From positions 1-6,599 of the forward strand of contig JAZNOP010000068.1 in NCBI GenBank assembly GCA_045580875.1: DNA of 6,599 bases, given 5' to 3'. This document shows, in pieces, positions 5,143 to 6,599 of this stretch. Position 1 is the first letter of the stretch; each line of letters begins with the position of its first letter. Origin of the DNA: SIG598 sp045580875. Lineage in GTDB: Bacteria; Bacillota; Clostridia; Oscillospirales; Acutalibacteraceae. Made by a program: the position numbers and the translations under genes. The notes under the pieces were generated by a model, which was not told the DNA's origin, did not search any database, and saw only the letters and a program-made list of their open reading frames with translations.

Positions 5143-6087
5143 ATGCCGGCTGTTGTATGCCACTGGATACACGGAAGAAGACTGCTCGACAGGGCGAAAG
5201 CTCTTGCCGGAGCGGAAAATTTTTACGAGACCGCATTTCTCTGCGGCTGTCAGGGACCTGACGTGCTGTTTTATCACCGTCTGGTGTCGCTGTCGCGCAA
5301 AAAGAGCCTGTACAGCCGCGGCTCGAGCGTACACACCGAACACCCGTCGGTGCTTTTTGCCTCGGTACTGCGCACCCTCAGCGGTCTTGAAAAAGACAGC
5401 GGGCTGTACGGCAGAGTGCTCAGCTATGCGCTGGGGCTTTGCTGCCACTACGCCTACGACACCTGCGCTCACCCCTACATCTGTCAGCTGAGCGAGCACA
5501 TGAAGCACACCGACGAGCGGGGTGAGAATTATCACTACCATGCCTTTATCGAGTCGGCGCTCGACGTCATAATGTACCGCTGGGAGGAAGCCGGTCTGAT
5601 AACCGACCTGCGCCTCGGAAAGTGCGTCCGCTTCGAGCGCGGGGACTGCGAGGCCGCAGCGCTCATCTGGGGAAATATTCTCGAGGATTACTACGGCGAA
5701 AAGCCTGAGCAGAAGGAGCTTCTCCGTCTGCTGCCGCATATGCGCCGGCTTTTCCGGCTGCTTGACGACCCCGTTTCGATCCGCCGTCCGATAGTCATGA
5801 AAATCGAGCGGCTCATCGGCAGCGATACCGGACCGATGTCGGCATATATGCGCCCCTTCATGGAGGACGACAGCTACGACTACGCCAACATCGCCAAGGA
5901 GGAATGGTGCAACTTCATGGACGAAAACCAGCGAAGCTGCGAGGATTTCTTCGAGATAACCGACCGCGCCGAAACCGCAGGCGAGGAATTCATGCGCTTT
6001 TTCATGACCTCACCGACAGAAGCGGAGCTTTCGGCATACACCGGCGAACGAAGCTTTTCAAACAACGTCGACGAGCGCCGCGCATAA
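5143..6087 (+). CDS. Zinc-dependent phospholipase C family protein
   Basis: This 314-residue protein belongs to the Zn-dependent phospholipase C/S1-P1 nuclease-like fold seen in many Firmicutes proteins of unproven function. The metal-ligand pattern expected for the family is visible: H7 and H10 near the N-terminus, D40 in GCQGPD (35-40), H64, the H102-x3-D106-x3-H110 cluster in CCHYAYDTCAHPYI (100-113), and H133-x3-E137 in HYHAFIES (131-138). This parallels the His/Asp/Glu ligands of Bacillus cereus PLC, although individual assignments are by eye. There is no signal peptide, unlike the secreted PLCs, so it should act in the cytoplasm. The C-terminal part (about 190-314) is helical-looking, with EEWCNFMDENQ (253-263). 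TGAGAGG (5128-5134) precedes the ATG by 8 nt. Its own promoter candidate lies at 5050-5077. Whether it cleaves phospholipid is unknown. Confidence 0.85.
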   Translation: MPAVVCHWIHGRRLLDRAKALAGAENFYETAFLCGCQGPDVLFYHRLVSLSRKKSLYSRGSSVHTEHPSVLFASVLRTLSGLEKDSGLYGRVLSYALGLCCHYAYDTCAHPYICQLSEHMKHTDERGENYHYHAFIESALDVIMYRWEEAGLITDLRLGKCVRFERGDCEAAALIWGNILEDYYGEKPEQKELLRLLPHMRRLFRLLDDPVSIRRPIVMKIERLIGSDTGPMSAYMRPFMEDDSYDYANIAKEEWCNFMDENQRSCEDFFEITDRAETAGEEFMRFFMTSPTEAELSAYTGERSFSNNVDERRA

Positions 6088-6225
6088 GCCGCTGAACAAT
6101 CCGTCCCCGCCCAGCCATCGGCCAGTGCATTACGCAAAGCGCCTTCCGGGAAATAGAGTTAATATGATAAATTTTGGTTTAGCGCACTCACCTTCAGTGA
6201 TGCACCAACCGCACACACCCCAAGA

Positions 6226-6250
6226 CCTCGCCGGAATTATATCGGCGAGG
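6226..6250 (+). repeat. Module A hairpin, copy 3
   Basis: CCTCGCCG (6226-6233) pairs perfectly with CGGCGAGG (6243-6250) around GAATTATAT. The 25 bases are identical to 2868-2892. Confidence 0.85.
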
Positions 6251-6336
6251 GGTGAAAGCGCGGAAGATGATAAAGCGTTGGCAATCACCACACTTAACTC
6301 CGGTGAATGTGCGCCGGACAGTGGCGCAGGCTACAT

Positions 6337-6414
6337 GTATTTATTCCGAATTGAGGTTTTCAGAAATGATTCGGTAGAATTATTTCTGAAACACATGCAA
6401 TTCGATATAAATAC
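6337..6414 (+). repeat. Module B long imperfect palindrome, copy 3
   Basis: The outer 17-nt arms (6337-6353 and 6398-6414) pair except at two adjacent positions. After a 4 by 6 nt internal loop, TTTCAGAAATGATTC (6358-6372) pairs with GAATTATTTCTGAAA (6377-6391), 15 bp with one G-U pair, capped by GGTA. Just upstream, TGCGCC (6310-6315) pairs with GGCGCA (6323-6328). Both structures are kept in copy 2b. Confidence 0.87.
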
Positions 6415-6442
6415 GAGACGTCCTTTTAAACGGCGTTTTTTG

Positions 6443-6474
6443 CTTCATTTTTTTCGCCGAACAAAAAAATGAAG
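6443..6474 (+). repeat. Module C hairpin, copy 3
   Basis: CTTCATTTTTTT (6443-6454) and AAAAAAATGAAG (6463-6474) form a perfect 12-bp stem with loop CGCCGAAC. A second stem, TCCGCC (6479-6484) with GGCGGA (6492-6497), follows directly. Confidence 0.85.
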
Positions 6475-6599
6475 GGCCTCCGCCGGCCTGAGGCGGAAGG
6501 TGAATATTTGCATCACATCATGGCAATGCATCAAGCGTAACAATAAAACGTTATTTTCGATTAAGAGGTTTATGCTATCCGATTTCCGTTAAAGATTTC

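Larger units (their letters stand above)
6166..6599 (+). repeat. Modular repeat, copy 3 (A-B-C-D, runs off the window)
   Basis: This is the cleanest copy and defines the module order: A (6166-6250), B (6261-6430), C (6425-6498), D (about 6510-6599, continuing beyond the window). B and D match copy 2b in reverse complement, and C matches copy 2a directly. It starts about 80 bp after the PLC-like stop codon, where I see no clear terminator for that gene. A plus-strand frame of 115 codons (6125-6472) crosses A, B and C but is not conserved between copies. The gene-free stretch 6088-6599 holds nothing else I can identify. Confidence 0.88.

Noticed and set aside
5071..5739. Minus-strand frame of 222 codons opposite the PLC-like gene
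   Set aside because: It is an antisense shadow of a well supported coding region, with no recognisable domain.
6125..6472. Plus-strand frame of 115 codons as a gene
   Set aside because: It lies almost wholly in repeat copy 3, and similarity to the other frame is explained by the shared hairpin sequence; the frames diverge on both sides.

Overview
The window looks like a chromosomal segment of a Gram-positive anaerobe of the Clostridia, most likely Ruminococcus or another Oscillospiraceae. This is inferred from the overall protein flavour, strong AGGAG-type ribosome binding sites, consensus SigA promoters and the pairing of a one-step meso-diaminopimelate dehydrogenase with a Firmicutes-type zinc-dependent phospholipase C-like protein. 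No taxonomic marker proves the genus. There are five complete genes, all on the + strand, and no RNA gene, CRISPR array, prophage or transposase.

Layout: 1-119 is the end of an interspersed repeat; 229-1635 is a MATE-family multidrug/metabolite exporter; 1707-2681 is ddh (meso-diaminopimelate D-dehydrogenase), 71 bp downstream and probably co-transcribed; 2731-2771 is a strong intrinsic-type terminator hairpin; 2807-3690 is a large composite of the repeat; 3740-3768 is a perfect-consensus promoter driving a YfbR-type HD 5'-deoxynucleotidase (start 3827, not the upstream TTG); 4453-4474 is a REP-like hairpin; 4551-4579 is the promoter of rpsT (ribosomal protein S20, 4626-4889); 5143-6087 is a zinc-dependent phospholipase C family protein; 6166-6599 is another repeat copy that runs off the window.

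The genes are conserved housekeeping or accessory metabolic functions (peptidoglycan/lysine precursor synthesis, nucleotide salvage, translation, efflux) with no obvious joint pathway. The notable content is between them. Three intergenic regions carry a modular, hairpin-rich, apparently noncoding repeat, which I divide into modules A-B-C-D. It occurs in both orientations. Module B is about 98% identical between two copies in opposite orientation (3361-3531 and 6261-6430), and forms a roughly 78-nt imperfect palindrome. Module A carries an 8-bp hairpin with a 9-nt loop, present six times, with paired compensatory changes in one copy and an arm-swapped (chimeric) version in another. Module C keeps its loop while its stem changes on both sides. 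These patterns point to selection for, or propagation through, folded DNA or RNA rather than protein. It resembles in style the BOX, BIME/REP or MITE elements of other bacteria, but I do not recognise this family. No mobilising enzyme is in the window.
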